Shown: piece after piece, positions 22,490 to 29,415 of the stretch
Numbering within the stretch: position 1 is the first letter of the stretch
Layout: every line of letters starts with the position of its first letter
Assembly: GCF_934617235.1 (NCBI RefSeq)
Contig: NZ_CAKTTZ010000033.1
Span: 1-29,415 of the forward strand
DNA from: an uncultured Ellagibacter sp.
GTDB taxonomy: Bacteria; Actinomycetota; Coriobacteriia; Coriobacteriales; Eggerthellaceae
Reading direction: 5' to 3'
DNA length: 29,415 nucleotides
Translations under genes and position numbers: made by a program
The notes under the pieces: model-generated
Database searches by the model: none
Told to the model about the DNA's origin: nothing
What the model saw: the letters and a program-made list of their open reading frames with translations, nothing else

Positions 22490-24055
22490 GTGACTTCGAA
22501 CAATGCAAATCTTCCTCGCGCCCGTGTTGAGGTGGCGCATCCTTATCTTGCCCTCATGGGCCTTTACTGCGGCGGTTTTGCTGGAATGTACAGCGAGACT
22601 GCGCTCAATATCGCCCTGCCTCAGCTGTCGGTGGCATTCGGCGTCGATGTTTCCGTTGTGCAATGGCTTGTGGTGGGTTACATGCTTGTGATCGGCGTGG
22701 TTCTGCCTTTTGCGAGTTTGCTCATGAAGTGGTTCTCTGCGCGAAAGCTCACCGTGTTCGCGCTCGGCGCCTTCTTCGTTGGGGCGCTTGTGAGCACCGT
22801 TGCCCCCTCGTTTGCCGTGGCGCTTGTCGGGCGCGCGATGCAAGGAATCGGCACGGGGCTTGTCCTTCCCATCATGTTCGCTATGGTGCTTGAAGTGATT
22901 CCCCCGCATAAGATCGGCGCCGCCATGGGAACAAGCGCGCTTGTCATCATGTTCGCACCTGCAGTCGGTCCCACGCTCGCGGGCGCGCTCATGGGTGCCG
23001 GCTCATGGCGCCTCGTGTTTGCAAGCTTCGCGGCGGTTGCCCTCGTGGGAATCGTCTTCGCATTGAAATTCGAGGTGAATCCCTACAAGTTGACCAAGCC
23101 GTCGATCGATGGGCTGTCCATCGTGTTTTCGGTTGTGGGTTTCGGCGGTGTTGTGTTCGGGGCTGGAATGGCGAGCTCGTACGGGTGGACCTCCCCCATC
23201 GTACTTGCTGCACTCGTTGCGGGTGTAGCGTGCTTGGTGCTGTACGTGCATCGTCAGCTTTCCATGGAAACGCCGATCATCGATGTGCGCATTTTCTCCC
23301 ATCAGGGATTTCGCATGGGCGCGCTGTGCATGATGATCAATTTCGGGATCACACTTTCCGCCATGTACATCCTGCCGCAGTTCTATCAGAACAGCATGCT
23401 GCTGGCGGTGGCTGTGACGGGCGTGGTCATGCTGCCTGGTGGTATCGTGAACGCGCTCGTGAGCATGGTTGCCGGTTGCATCTATGATCGCATCGGTGCG
23501 CGCGGACCGGCGCTGTGCGGCTTCGGATTATCTATTGCGGGTGCGGCGGCGCTGCTTTTCGCCACGCCGGAATCTTCGCTTGCCTACGTGATCGTTTGCC
23601 ATATCGTCATGATGGTTGGTGTGCCGCTTGCGATGTCTCCTTGCCAGACGCACGCGCTCTCGTCGCTGCCGCGCAACCTGTCGACTGATGGATCCACGGC
23701 CCTCAATACGATGCAACAGGTGCTCGGCGCGGTGTGCACTGCGGTGGCGACAAGCCTTCTTACGGCAGGTCAGGCAAGCTATGTCGCCGCTGGTGGCACG
23801 AGTTCCGCGCTTGCCTTTGCGCAGGGGTCCCACTGGGGTTTTGCCTTCACGCTGGTGCTCGCCGCAGTGGGTTTCGCGTTGTCGCTGCGCATCAAGGTGA
23901 AGAAGCGCGTGAACGTGGGAACGGGGGAAGTTGCTGCCGCAAACGCAGCCGGTCGAGCTGCCGCTCGTGCCGCCGCGAAGGCTTCGGCTTCAGGTGATGT
24001 GGGAAGCGATGGCACTCCCGCGCACGACGCAGCGAAGTCGGCAGCTCGCGCATAG
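22490..24055 (+). CDS. MFS drug-resistance-type exporter, DHA2 (14-TM) family
   Basis: A 521-aa membrane protein with about 14 helices. Early landmarks are YSETALNIALPQLSVAFGVDVSVVQWLVVGYMLVIGVVLPF, GRAMQGIGTGLVLPIMFAMVLEVIPPHKIGAAMG (motif A/B region) and FAPAVGPTLAGAL (antiporter motif C), all as in LmrB/EmrB-like proton-coupled exporters of drugs or other amphiphiles. The last ~45 residues form a soluble tail very rich in Ala, Lys, Arg and Ser. The GTG at 22490 is the likely start, with AAAGGAG 11 bases upstream, a rather long spacing; no ATG stands nearby in frame. Its leader holds several dyads and a terminator, so expression may be conditional. Confidence 0.9.
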   Translation: MTSNNANLPRARVEVAHPYLALMGLYCGGFAGMYSETALNIALPQLSVAFGVDVSVVQWLVVGYMLVIGVVLPFASLLMKWFSARKLTVFALGAFFVGALVSTVAPSFAVALVGRAMQGIGTGLVLPIMFAMVLEVIPPHKIGAAMGTSALVIMFAPAVGPTLAGALMGAGSWRLVFASFAAVALVGIVFALKFEVNPYKLTKPSIDGLSIVFSVVGFGGVVFGAGMASSYGWTSPIVLAALVAGVACLVLYVHRQLSMETPIIDVRIFSHQGFRMGALCMMINFGITLSAMYILPQFYQNSMLLAVAVTGVVMLPGGIVNALVSMVAGCIYDRIGARGPALCGFGLSIAGAAALLFATPESSLAYVIVCHIVMMVGVPLAMSPCQTHALSSLPRNLSTDGSTALNTMQQVLGAVCTAVATSLLTAGQASYVAAGGTSSALAFAQGSHWGFAFTLVLAAVGFALSLRIKVKKRVNVGTGEVAAANAAGRAAARAAAKASASGDVGSDGTPAHDAAKSAARA

Positions 24056-24079
24056 CACGTCGGTTCCGGCTGGTAGGTG

Positions 24080-24209
24080 CTGACCTCACCGAGATGCGTT
24101 CCTCTTGGTTTCGGCCTATGGGGAAACCAAGCGCAGAGGGCGAATGTTGGCGTTCTGAAAAACTCCCTTCTTTGGCGGTCAGGCGTTTCTGCGCTCGACC
24201 GCCTTTTGT
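24080..24209 (+). terminator. Terminator after the MFS gene, with an upstream structured RNA
   Basis: GGCGGTC (24174-24180) pairs with GACCGCC (24197-24203) and runs into TTTTGT, an intrinsic terminator. Upstream, CTTGGTTTC (24104-24112) pairs with GAAACCAAG (24123-24131). CTGACC (24080-24085) can pair with GGTCAG (24177-24182), which would break the terminator stem. The alternative pairing is odd for a plain 3' end, since no plus-strand gene lies downstream. Confidence 0.6.
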
Positions 24210-24221
24210 ATTCGGGTCGCC

Positions 24222-25925
24222 CTAGGCTGCGGCCTTCGCGCCCTTCGCTGCTTCCTCTGCTGCAAGAAGTTCGCGCGCATGCTCGATGGCATCGTCGATG
24301 TTCGGGCGGAAGTGCTCTTCGCCCACCAAATCGAGGAATCCGGCGCGGCGCATGGTCTTTAAGGGCTGCTCGTTGGCGTGGCTGAAGATGAGCTTCACGC
24401 CGTTTTCCTTGCAGTACTCGTAGAGATTCTCGAGCGCATTCATGCCCGACGAGTCGAGCGAGGGCACGCCGCGCATGCGGATGATCAGGTATTTCGTAAA
24501 CTCTTTCACCGAGATGTCGGTAATACGGTCGGTCATGCCGAAAAACATCGGGCCATTGATCTCGTACACGCGCACGCTTTTGGGCAGCTCGCGCAAATGG
24601 GTGACCTCGGAGTTGGCGTCGCAGTAATATTTCCAGCCCTTGACTTCGGTTTCCTCGGAGACCATCTTCATGAACAGCACCACGGTGATGAGCATGCCGA
24701 CAGCAATGGCTGTCACCAGGTCAAACACAATAGTGAGGGTGAACGTGAGCAAAAGTGTGGCCACCGCGCCCTTCGATGCCGTGTGGCACAGGTGCGCGAA
24801 ATTGCGCCAGCCGCTCATGTTGTAGGCGACCTGCAGCAGGATTGCCGCGATGGTGGGCATGGGGATGAGCGCCGCGTACGGCATGAGGAACACGAGCACT
24901 GCGAGCAGGACCAGTGCGTGCACCATGCCGGCAACCGGTGTGCGCCCGCCGCTTTTCACGTTGGCGGCCGTGCGCGCGATGGCGCCCGTCGCGGGAATCC
25001 CGCCGAAGAGCACCGAGCCCAGGTTGCCCACGCCTTGGGCCACAAGCTCCATGTTGCAGCGGTGATGCGAGCTGATCATGGAGTCGGCGACGACGCACGA
25101 GAGCAGCGATTCGATAGCGGCGAGGATGGCGATGGTGATGCCGTTGGGCAGCTGGTCGCGCAGCAGGTCGAGAGAGAGTTGCGGCACATGCAGCTCGGGC
25201 AGGCCGGCGTTGACGGTGTAAAGATCACCGATGGTGCTCACGTTCATGCCGAACAGAGGCACCATGACCATGCCTACGATGACGGCGACAAGCGAGCTGG
25301 GCACCTTGGCTCCCAGCGTACCCAGTCGCGGCCACAAAAACAGCACCGCGAGGCACACTGCGCCCACGACGAGCGCTTGCCAATTGAAGGTTCCGAAGTT
25401 TGCTGCGAGGGCCGTTACTTTGTCGGCCGTTTCGACCGTCACTGTGCCCGCGGGATACGTAAGCCCGAAGAAGTCTTTCAGCTGGCCGATCACGATGGTC
25501 GCCGCAATTCCCGCCGTGAAGCCGGTGGTGATGGTGTAGGGCACGAATCGGATAATGGTTCCCAGCTTGAGCAGGCCCATGATCACGAGCAGAACGCCGG
25601 CGATTAGCGTTGCCGCTACCAGGCCGTCGATGCCGTCGGTCGCGACGATGCCGGCTACGATGGTCGCGAATGCGGCGGTGGGGCCAGAAATCTGCACGCG
25701 CGAGCCGCCGAGGAAGGCGATAAGGAAACCCGCGACGATTGCCGTGTAGAGCCCCTGCTCGGGGCCAACGCCTGACGCGATTGCGAGCGCGATGGAAAGA
25801 GGCAGCGCCACGATGGCGACCACAATGCCCGATACAACGTCGCGGGGAAGCTGCTCTTTGAGTTCTTCTTTACTGGAGTGCTTGATGATGCTGAACAGGA
25901 TCGGTTTGATTTTGTCGCGCTGCAA
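24222..25925 (-). CDS. SulP-family anion transporter with STAS domain
   Basis: A 567-aa membrane protein of the SLC26/SulP family, carrying sulfate, bicarbonate or other anions. The membrane part starts LPRDVVSGIVVAIVALPLSIALAIASGVGPEQGLYTAIVAGFLIAFLGGSRVQISGPTAAF, the SulP signature, and spans about 14 helices up to residue ~430. The cytosolic STAS domain follows (VRVYEINGPMFFGMTD, then SLDSSGMNALENLYEYCKENG), with a conserved D-S-S-G loop. The tail is Ala/Glu/Lys-rich. The likely start is a TTG at 25925, with GGAGGAA ten bases upstream; no ATG or GTG lies nearby in frame. A terminator-like hairpin stands about 140 bases upstream. Confidence 0.92.
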   Translation of the reverse strand: MQRDKIKPILFSIIKHSSKEELKEQLPRDVVSGIVVAIVALPLSIALAIASGVGPEQGLYTAIVAGFLIAFLGGSRVQISGPTAAFATIVAGIVATDGIDGLVAATLIAGVLLVIMGLLKLGTIIRFVPYTITTGFTAGIAATIVIGQLKDFFGLTYPAGTVTVETADKVTALAANFGTFNWQALVVGAVCLAVLFLWPRLGTLGAKVPSSLVAVIVGMVMVPLFGMNVSTIGDLYTVNAGLPELHVPQLSLDLLRDQLPNGITIAILAAIESLLSCVVADSMISSHHRCNMELVAQGVGNLGSVLFGGIPATGAIARTAANVKSGGRTPVAGMVHALVLLAVLVFLMPYAALIPMPTIAAILLQVAYNMSGWRNFAHLCHTASKGAVATLLLTFTLTIVFDLVTAIAVGMLITVVLFMKMVSEETEVKGWKYYCDANSEVTHLRELPKSVRVYEINGPMFFGMTDRITDISVKEFTKYLIIRMRGVPSLDSSGMNALENLYEYCKENGVKLIFSHANEQPLKTMRRAGFLDLVGEEHFRPNIDDAIEHARELLAAEEAAKGAKAAA

Positions 25926-26063
25926 GGGTGCTCGATTCCTCCTCGTCGTTTTCGTGTGTGTCGTGCGCGCTGCCCGTCCGGGCTTTTGCGCGCTGTCCTA
26001 CCGTTCCGCGCTCGTTTCGTCCGGGTGTTTCCGCGCGCACTGCCCTATCCCGTATTGGGGACA

Positions 26064-26096
26064 GAAAAATTCCACCCAGGCAGGCCCGGGTGGAAT
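26064..26096 (-). terminator. Minus-strand intrinsic terminator upstream of the SulP gene
   Basis: On the minus strand ATTCCACCC pairs perfectly with GGGTGGAAT over a ten-base loop and is followed by TTTTC. No minus-strand gene stands upstream for it to end, so it may attenuate the SulP leader or block stray transcription. Confidence 0.65.
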
Positions 26097-26445
26097 CTGA
26101 TGTTTTCAGTTGTCGCCAAAAAGGCGTGGAAAGGGAGGTTTCGTATTCTAACGGCTAGACAACGTGGCTGCTCATGGCGTGCATAAATCGATAGCGTTGC
26201 GCGCAAAAGCAAGGGCGAGCGGTAGCGGGCGAACGTGAGGCGGATGGGGTGCGCGGGTGAGCGGGGTTAGCAAACGATGCGGAGCGCGGGTGGGGACGTG
26301 GAGTGCGGCAGGCGAACCAGGGCCCAAGAGAGCACAGCTGCGAGTGTGTGTGCGGCATTCGGCCGCGGGCGAGCGCGAAGGCGCGCTCGGAATAGCCAGC
26401 CTCCTTCTCGCGGGCATTTTCGTGCGATCTCTTCGCGAGAGCCGC

Positions 26446-26451
26446 TATCAT
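26446..26451 (+). promoter_or_regulatory. -10 box of a probable leaderless gene
   Basis: TATCAT ends six bases before the ATG at 26458, so transcription would start at or next to the start codon. No ribosome binding site is present. The -35 region is weak. Confidence 0.5.
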
Positions 26452-26457
26452 GGTCGC

Positions 26458-26667
26458 ATGGACGATTTCGAGAAAAAATGGAGACGCATTCAAGAGCAGC
26501 TTCGCCTTCAGATGAACGGCGATGAGCGGCCGCGCATTTCGAGCGGTCGCACGCTTTTCGGCATTCAGAGCGAGGGCGAGCGCAAGATGGACGAGTTCGC
26601 CCGCCAGATAGAAGAGGAGTACCAAACTCGCGAACAGGGAAAAGAGAAGGGGAAGCGCGAGTTGTAG
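26458..26667 (+). CDS. Small charged protein, probably leaderless
   Basis: A 69-aa protein, MDDFEKKWRRIQEQLRLQMNGDERPRISSGRTLFGIQSEGERKMDEFARQIEEEYQTR and a Lys/Glu/Arg-rich end. Two amphipathic, probably coiled-coil helices flank a short non-helical section (RPRISSGRTLFGI). There is no signal peptide, Cys motif or membrane segment. It has no ribosome binding site; a -10-like TATCAT six bases upstream suggests a leaderless message, which actinobacteria use often. A longer in-frame reading from 26257 has the composition of non-coding DNA. I do not recognise the family. Confidence 0.6.
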   Translation: MDDFEKKWRRIQEQLRLQMNGDERPRISSGRTLFGIQSEGERKMDEFARQIEEEYQTREQGKEKGKREL

Positions 26668-27032
26668 CGCTCTCGGGATGTGGTGTTGTTGGAGCTACAG
26701 CACTCGGCTCCTCGCGCTCTTCTTCCTGCTGCGAGCGCCCAACCGCACACGGCCCCTCGGTTCCCTCATGGGCGCATCACTTCGATTGGCTCTTTTTCGT
26801 CACAGGCATGTTGTCCGCGACTGACCTTTCCTGCTGCGGGAAAGCTGCCGGGGTCGCCCCATGTTCTCCTTGTTGGGAGCGCCTCGCTGCAGTCGGCCAT
26901 TTTCTTTCTCCGCCTTGTTGATTGCTGCTTCTCTACCGCTGTGCTCGGTGCTCGCCGTTGCCTCTCTTCGCCGTGTGCGCCGTTTCGGTTTTCCGTGCCC
27001 CATCGTCGTGTTTGGCCGTCGGCTGTAGGTGC

Positions 27033-27225
27033 CCTTCTTCCCCGAAATCGACTCGTCGTGGACAAGAATCGTCGATATGTGAGGAGTTTCTTGAAGCTAA
27101 CTTTTCCCTAGAAAAACCGACCTGGGAAAACGTCGAGCGACTTGGGGAGAAGTAGGCTCGTCGTCCATTTTCGGCTCACATATCGACGATTCTTGTCCAC
27201 GGCGCCCCATTTTTCGAGAAGAAGG
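27033..27225. repeat. Large inverted repeat with 27-bp perfect core, MITE-like or long hairpin
   Basis: Bases 27057-27083, beginning CGTGGACAAGAATCG, are the exact reverse complement of 27175-27201. Outside the core, 16 diverged bases on each side are followed by a second perfect block, CCTTCTTC (27033-27040) and GAAGAAGG (27218-27225), at the same distance. The 91-bp centre holds a further inverted pair, TTTTCCC (27102-27108) and GGGAAAA (27124-27130). No transposase is present and I see no clear target-site duplication. Confidence 0.85.
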
Positions 27226-27271
27226 CCGACGAACGCGATCACGGACGCTCAATCTGTTTACGGCGCGGCGT

Positions 27272-27284
27272 TTTGGTGACCAAA
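27272..27284 (+). promoter_or_regulatory. 13-bp palindrome upstream of the choloylglycine-hydrolase-like gene
   Basis: TTTGGT-G-ACCAAA is a perfect dyad 120 bases before the gene start. A possible operator; regulator unknown. Confidence 0.35.
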
Positions 27285-27403
27285 TGGCAACGATGATGAG
27301 CTCTCGGTTGTCCTTGAAGCGACCCAGGCGCACGATGGCATGGAAGAAAGGCCCACTCGATACGGGCGGGTGCGGACGACCAAGCTTCACGGAAGGATGC
27401 GAT

Positions 27404-28354
27404 ATGTGTACGGGAATCAGATTCAGCGACGGCGAGGGCAACATGTATCTGGCGCGCAACCTCGATTGGAACACGCGCTACGGCGAGCGTGTGGTGGTGA
27501 CGCCGAAAGGTTTCCCGCTCCCCTATTCCTTCCTCGACGATGCGCCTGCTGCTCATGCGGTCATCGGCATGGCAGTGGCTTTCAATAACTACCCCCTCTA
27601 TTTCGACTGCGGAAACGATGCGGGTCTGGGCGTTGCGGGTCTGAACTTTCCCGGGTTCGCCGAATATTCGGACGGCCCCCTTGAGGGCAGGACGAACATC
27701 GCCGCCTACGAGTTCCCCGTTTGGGTGGCCGCGAACTTCTCGACGGTAGATGAAGTGGAAGCAGCCCTCGCGAATGCGAATATCGTCGCGAAGCCGGTGA
27801 GCGAGCAGTTTGGCGTGTCGATGCTGCACTGGATCGTGGGCGATGGGACGCGCTCTATCGTGATTGAGCAGATGGCGGACGGCTTGCATGTGATGGACAA
27901 CCCGGTCGATACGCTGGCGAACCAACCTGAGTTCACCTGGCACATGACGAACCTGCGCACGTATATCACGGCGACGGGCGACTTCCCTGCTGCTGCGACC
28001 TGGGGTCGCGCTGAGCTTGTCCCCTTCGGCGCAGGCGCTGGAGCGCGCGGTATCCCGGGCGATTCCTACTCCCCTTCGCGCTTCGTGAAGGCGGCATTTT
28101 TGAACGCGAACTACCCGCAAAAGTCCAGCGAATGGGAAAACGTGCTGCGCGCATTCCATACGCTTGGGAACGTGGCGATGGTGGAAGGCTCGGCGGCGAT
28201 GGCCGACGGTACCTTCGAGCGCACGCTCTACACGGGGTGCTTCTCGGCGCGCACGAAGACGTACTATTACTCGACCGACGACGACCCCTCCATCAAAAGC
28301 GTTGCGCTTGCGGATTGCCCCATGGAGGACGTGAGCAAACTCTTCGTTGCCTAA
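27404..28354 (+). CDS. Choloylglycine hydrolase family enzyme (bile salt hydrolase / penicillin V acylase type)
   Basis: A 316-aa linear-amide C-N hydrolase of the Ntn fold. Removal of Met1 exposes the nucleophile Cys2 (MCTGIRF). The other residues of the catalytic set are in place: Arg18 and Asp21 (ARNLDW), Asn81 (AGLNFPG), Asn173 (ANQPEF) and Arg226 (GDSYSPSRFVKAAF). The start at 27404 is fixed by Cys2 and by AAGGA upstream; longer readings would bury the nucleophile. No signal peptide, so it is cytosolic. In gut bacteria such enzymes deconjugate glycine or taurine bile acids, but the family also cleaves penicillin V and N-acyl homoserine lactones, and sequence alone does not decide the substrate. 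It stands alone, converging with the asparaginase gene. Confidence 0.9.
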   Translation: MCTGIRFSDGEGNMYLARNLDWNTRYGERVVVTPKGFPLPYSFLDDAPAAHAVIGMAVAFNNYPLYFDCGNDAGLGVAGLNFPGFAEYSDGPLEGRTNIAAYEFPVWVAANFSTVDEVEAALANANIVAKPVSEQFGVSMLHWIVGDGTRSIVIEQMADGLHVMDNPVDTLANQPEFTWHMTNLRTYITATGDFPAAATWGRAELVPFGAGAGARGIPGDSYSPSRFVKAAFLNANYPQKSSEWENVLRAFHTLGNVAMVEGSAAMADGTFERTLYTGCFSARTKTYYYSTDDDPSIKSVALADCPMEDVSKLFVA

Positions 28355-28359
28355 GTAGT

Positions 28360-28395
28360 GCGCGAGGGTGCCGTGTCAACTTCGCACCCTCGCGC
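28360..28395. terminator. Hairpin between convergent hydrolase and asparaginase genes
   Basis: GCGCGAGGGTGC (28360-28371) pairs perfectly with 28384-28395 over a 12-base loop. There is no U-tract on either side, but the position fits a shared 3' end for both genes. Confidence 0.55.
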
Positions 28396-28402
28396 CTCCC
28401 GC

Positions 28403-29415
28403 TTACTCGAACGGCGAGCGGTCGTGGTTGATCTCGCGGCTGAACAGGCGCTCCACTTCTGCCGCATCGCGGGTCTGCCCGAGCGCCCACATGGTCTTCG
28501 CCACGATCGCCTCAGGGGTCATGTCGGCGCCGCGCAAAATGCCCGGATGGTTCGCGTACGCGCGCCCAACCTCATAAACTCCCAGGTCAAGCCCTTCTTC
28601 TGGAACCTGCGTCGTCATGACGGCGATGCGTCCCGAATCGACCCAGGAATAGATGGCCTCTTGAAAGCGCGGGCCGGTTTCGCCTTGCTCGGGAATGCCG
28701 CCGATGCCGAACGTTTCTAAGATGACCGCATCATAGGACGGCGCTAACGCCGAGAAGATTCGCGAATCGAGCCCCGGCGTAAGTTTCAACGCGAACACGC
28801 GCGGGTCGAGCTTGTCGTACACGACGGGGCGCTCCGCTGTGCGACCGCGGGGTCCTTCCGCCTTCCCCGCATGCGCGAAGGGGGCAGAACGCACGATGCG
28901 GTCGGTGCGAATGTAGGCAAGTGGCGGGAAGTTCACGCTGGTGAAGGCGTTGAAGCTCATGGTTCGCTGCTTGCGCGCGCGGGTTCCCGCAATGACGATG
29001 CCGCCGAATGCGATCGATACATCGCGCGCGTCGTCGTCGGTCGCGTACAGCACGCTTTGGTAAAGGTTGAGCTTCGCGTCGGTGAAGGCGCTCGCCATGG
29101 GGCGCTGCGATCCGGTGAGCACGATGGGCTTGGGGCTGTGCTGGATCAGATACGACAGGGCGGCTGCGGTGTAGGCCATGGTGTCGGTGCCGTGCAGCAC
29201 CACGAACCCGTCGTAGTCGTCGTAGTTTTCCATGATGGTGCGGGCGACGTGCAGCCAGTCGCTTGGGCGCATGTTGGTCGAGTCGATGTTCATGGCCTGC
29301 TTCACGTCGAGGGTTGCGAGTTCGGTCGCCTCGGGGACATACCTCGTCAACTCCTCGCCCGAAAGCGCTGGTGACAAGCCGTTTCCCACTTCTTCTGATG
29401 CGATGGTGCCGCCTG
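28403..29415 (-). CDS. L-asparaginase, type I (AnsA-like), 5' end missing
   Basis: Hydrolyses L-asparagine to aspartate and ammonia. The frame stays open to the edge of the window; its first complete codons read GGTIASEEVGNGL, where Thr of GGTIAS is the family's nucleophile, so only a short N-terminus (probably 10-15 residues) is missing. The second catalytic block is VLHGTDTMAYTAAALSY, with Thr and Asp, and the Lys lies in DAKLNLYQS. No signal peptide can be judged because the start is outside. The protein then runs a normal course (ETFGIGGIPE, MTTQVPEEGLDLGVYEVG) to an intact end. It converges with the hydrolase gene across a hairpin. The type II periplasmic form is less likely, but the cut N-terminus keeps this open. 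Confidence 0.9.
   Translation of the reverse strand, partial: GGTIASEEVGNGLSPALSGEELTRYVPEATELATLDVKQAMNIDSTNMRPSDWLHVARTIMENYDDYDGFVVLHGTDTMAYTAAALSYLIQHSPKPIVLTGSQRPMASAFTDAKLNLYQSVLYATDDDARDVSIAFGGIVIAGTRARKQRTMSFNAFTSVNFPPLAYIRTDRIVRSAPFAHAGKAEGPRGRTAERPVVYDKLDPRVFALKLTPGLDSRIFSALAPSYDAVILETFGIGGIPEQGETGPRFQEAIYSWVDSGRIAVMTTQVPEEGLDLGVYEVGRAYANHPGILRGADMTPEAIVAKTMWALGQTRDAAEVERLFSREINHDRSPFE

Larger units (their letters stand above)
25926..26457. other. 532-bp gap between SulP gene and the small leaderless gene
   Basis: I see no supported gene here. It holds the SulP ribosome binding site, a minus-strand terminator at 26064-26096, and the promoter of the gene starting at 26458. Long open frames in it lack ribosome binding sites and have non-coding composition. 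Confidence 0.5.
26668..27403. other. 736-bp gap holding a large inverted repeat
   Basis: No supported gene. The open frames on both strands are rich in Arg, Ser, Pro and Ala, lack ribosome binding sites and resemble no family. The main content is the inverted repeat centred near 27129, plus a 13-bp dyad at 27272-27284, TTTGGT-G-ACCAAA. The promoter of the choloylglycine-hydrolase-like gene must lie near the right end. Confidence 0.55.

Noticed and set aside
24378..25607. A 409-codon plus-strand open frame inside the SulP gene
   Set aside because: His/Arg/Glu-rich shadow of the SulP membrane domain, with no recognisable domain or start signal.
26257..26457. N-terminal extension of the 69-aa protein
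   Set aside because: The extra 67 residues have non-coding composition and no start signal, while a -10 box stands directly before the ATG at 26458.
26680..27111. A 143-codon plus-strand open frame in the gap before the hydrolase gene
   Set aside because: No ribosome binding site, composition of random GC-rich DNA, and it ends inside the inverted repeat.
27284..27403. Longer start for the choloylglycine-hydrolase-like protein
   Set aside because: The family needs Cys as second residue to become the N-terminal nucleophile; only the ATG at 27404 provides it, and it has AAGGA upstream.

Overview
The window is a stretch of bacterial chromosome, GC-rich by eye, with closely spaced genes on both strands. 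Gene content suggests an anaerobic gut actinobacterium of the class Coriobacteriia, perhaps Eggerthellaceae: rubrerythrin, bile-salt-hydrolase-like enzyme, a seven-TM sensor beside a NarL-type two-component pair, an SPFH/zinc-ribbon pair, and lipoproteins without any outer-membrane gene. This placement is inference; no rRNA or other marker is present. I saw no tRNA, rRNA, CRISPR array, transposase or integrase.

Layout, left to right. (1) 1-2428: the tail of an EamA transporter, a small zinc-ribbon protein, an AT-richer AAA/DUF4143 ATPase that looks acquired, and a 90-aa hypothetical protein. (2) 2471-4617, minus strand: a thiamine salvage operon thiM - thiamine-binding protein - thiE behind a TPP riboswitch with a clear terminator platform. 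(3) 5087-7991: a second EamA transporter, rubrerythrin with a good promoter, and a GNAT acetyltransferase preceded by a cluster of GACGATA-type motifs. (4) 8145-11009, minus strand: an SPFH protein ending in three zinc ribbons and a membrane protein with two zinc ribbons, probably one operon. (5) 11103-12722: a second AAA/DUF4143 ATPase, preceded by three 17-bp repeats spaced exactly 33 bp apart and bracketed by a 44-bp direct repeat. (6) 12793-16650: a three-gene signalling operon with a 7TM sensor whose kinase region looks degenerate, an intact NarL-type histidine kinase and its response regulator. (7) 16798-18430: a DUF4428/zinc-ribbon protein and a lipoprotein. (8) 18627-22225: a complete iron-chelate-type ABC importer (binding lipoprotein, FecCD permease, ATPase) with a methyltransferase as fourth gene. 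(9) 22490-25925: a DHA2-type MFS exporter behind a structured leader, and a SulP-STAS anion transporter on the other strand. (10) 26458-29415: a 69-aa probably leaderless protein, a 736-bp gap holding a 27-bp perfect inverted repeat, a choloylglycine-hydrolase family enzyme with the full catalytic set, and a 5'-truncated type I asparaginase.

The least explained features are the repeat-bracketed ATPase cassette, the large inverted repeat at 27033-27225, the diverged repeat shared between 6126-6162 and 7133-7169 with its neighbouring motif cluster, and the paired intact and degenerate kinases.
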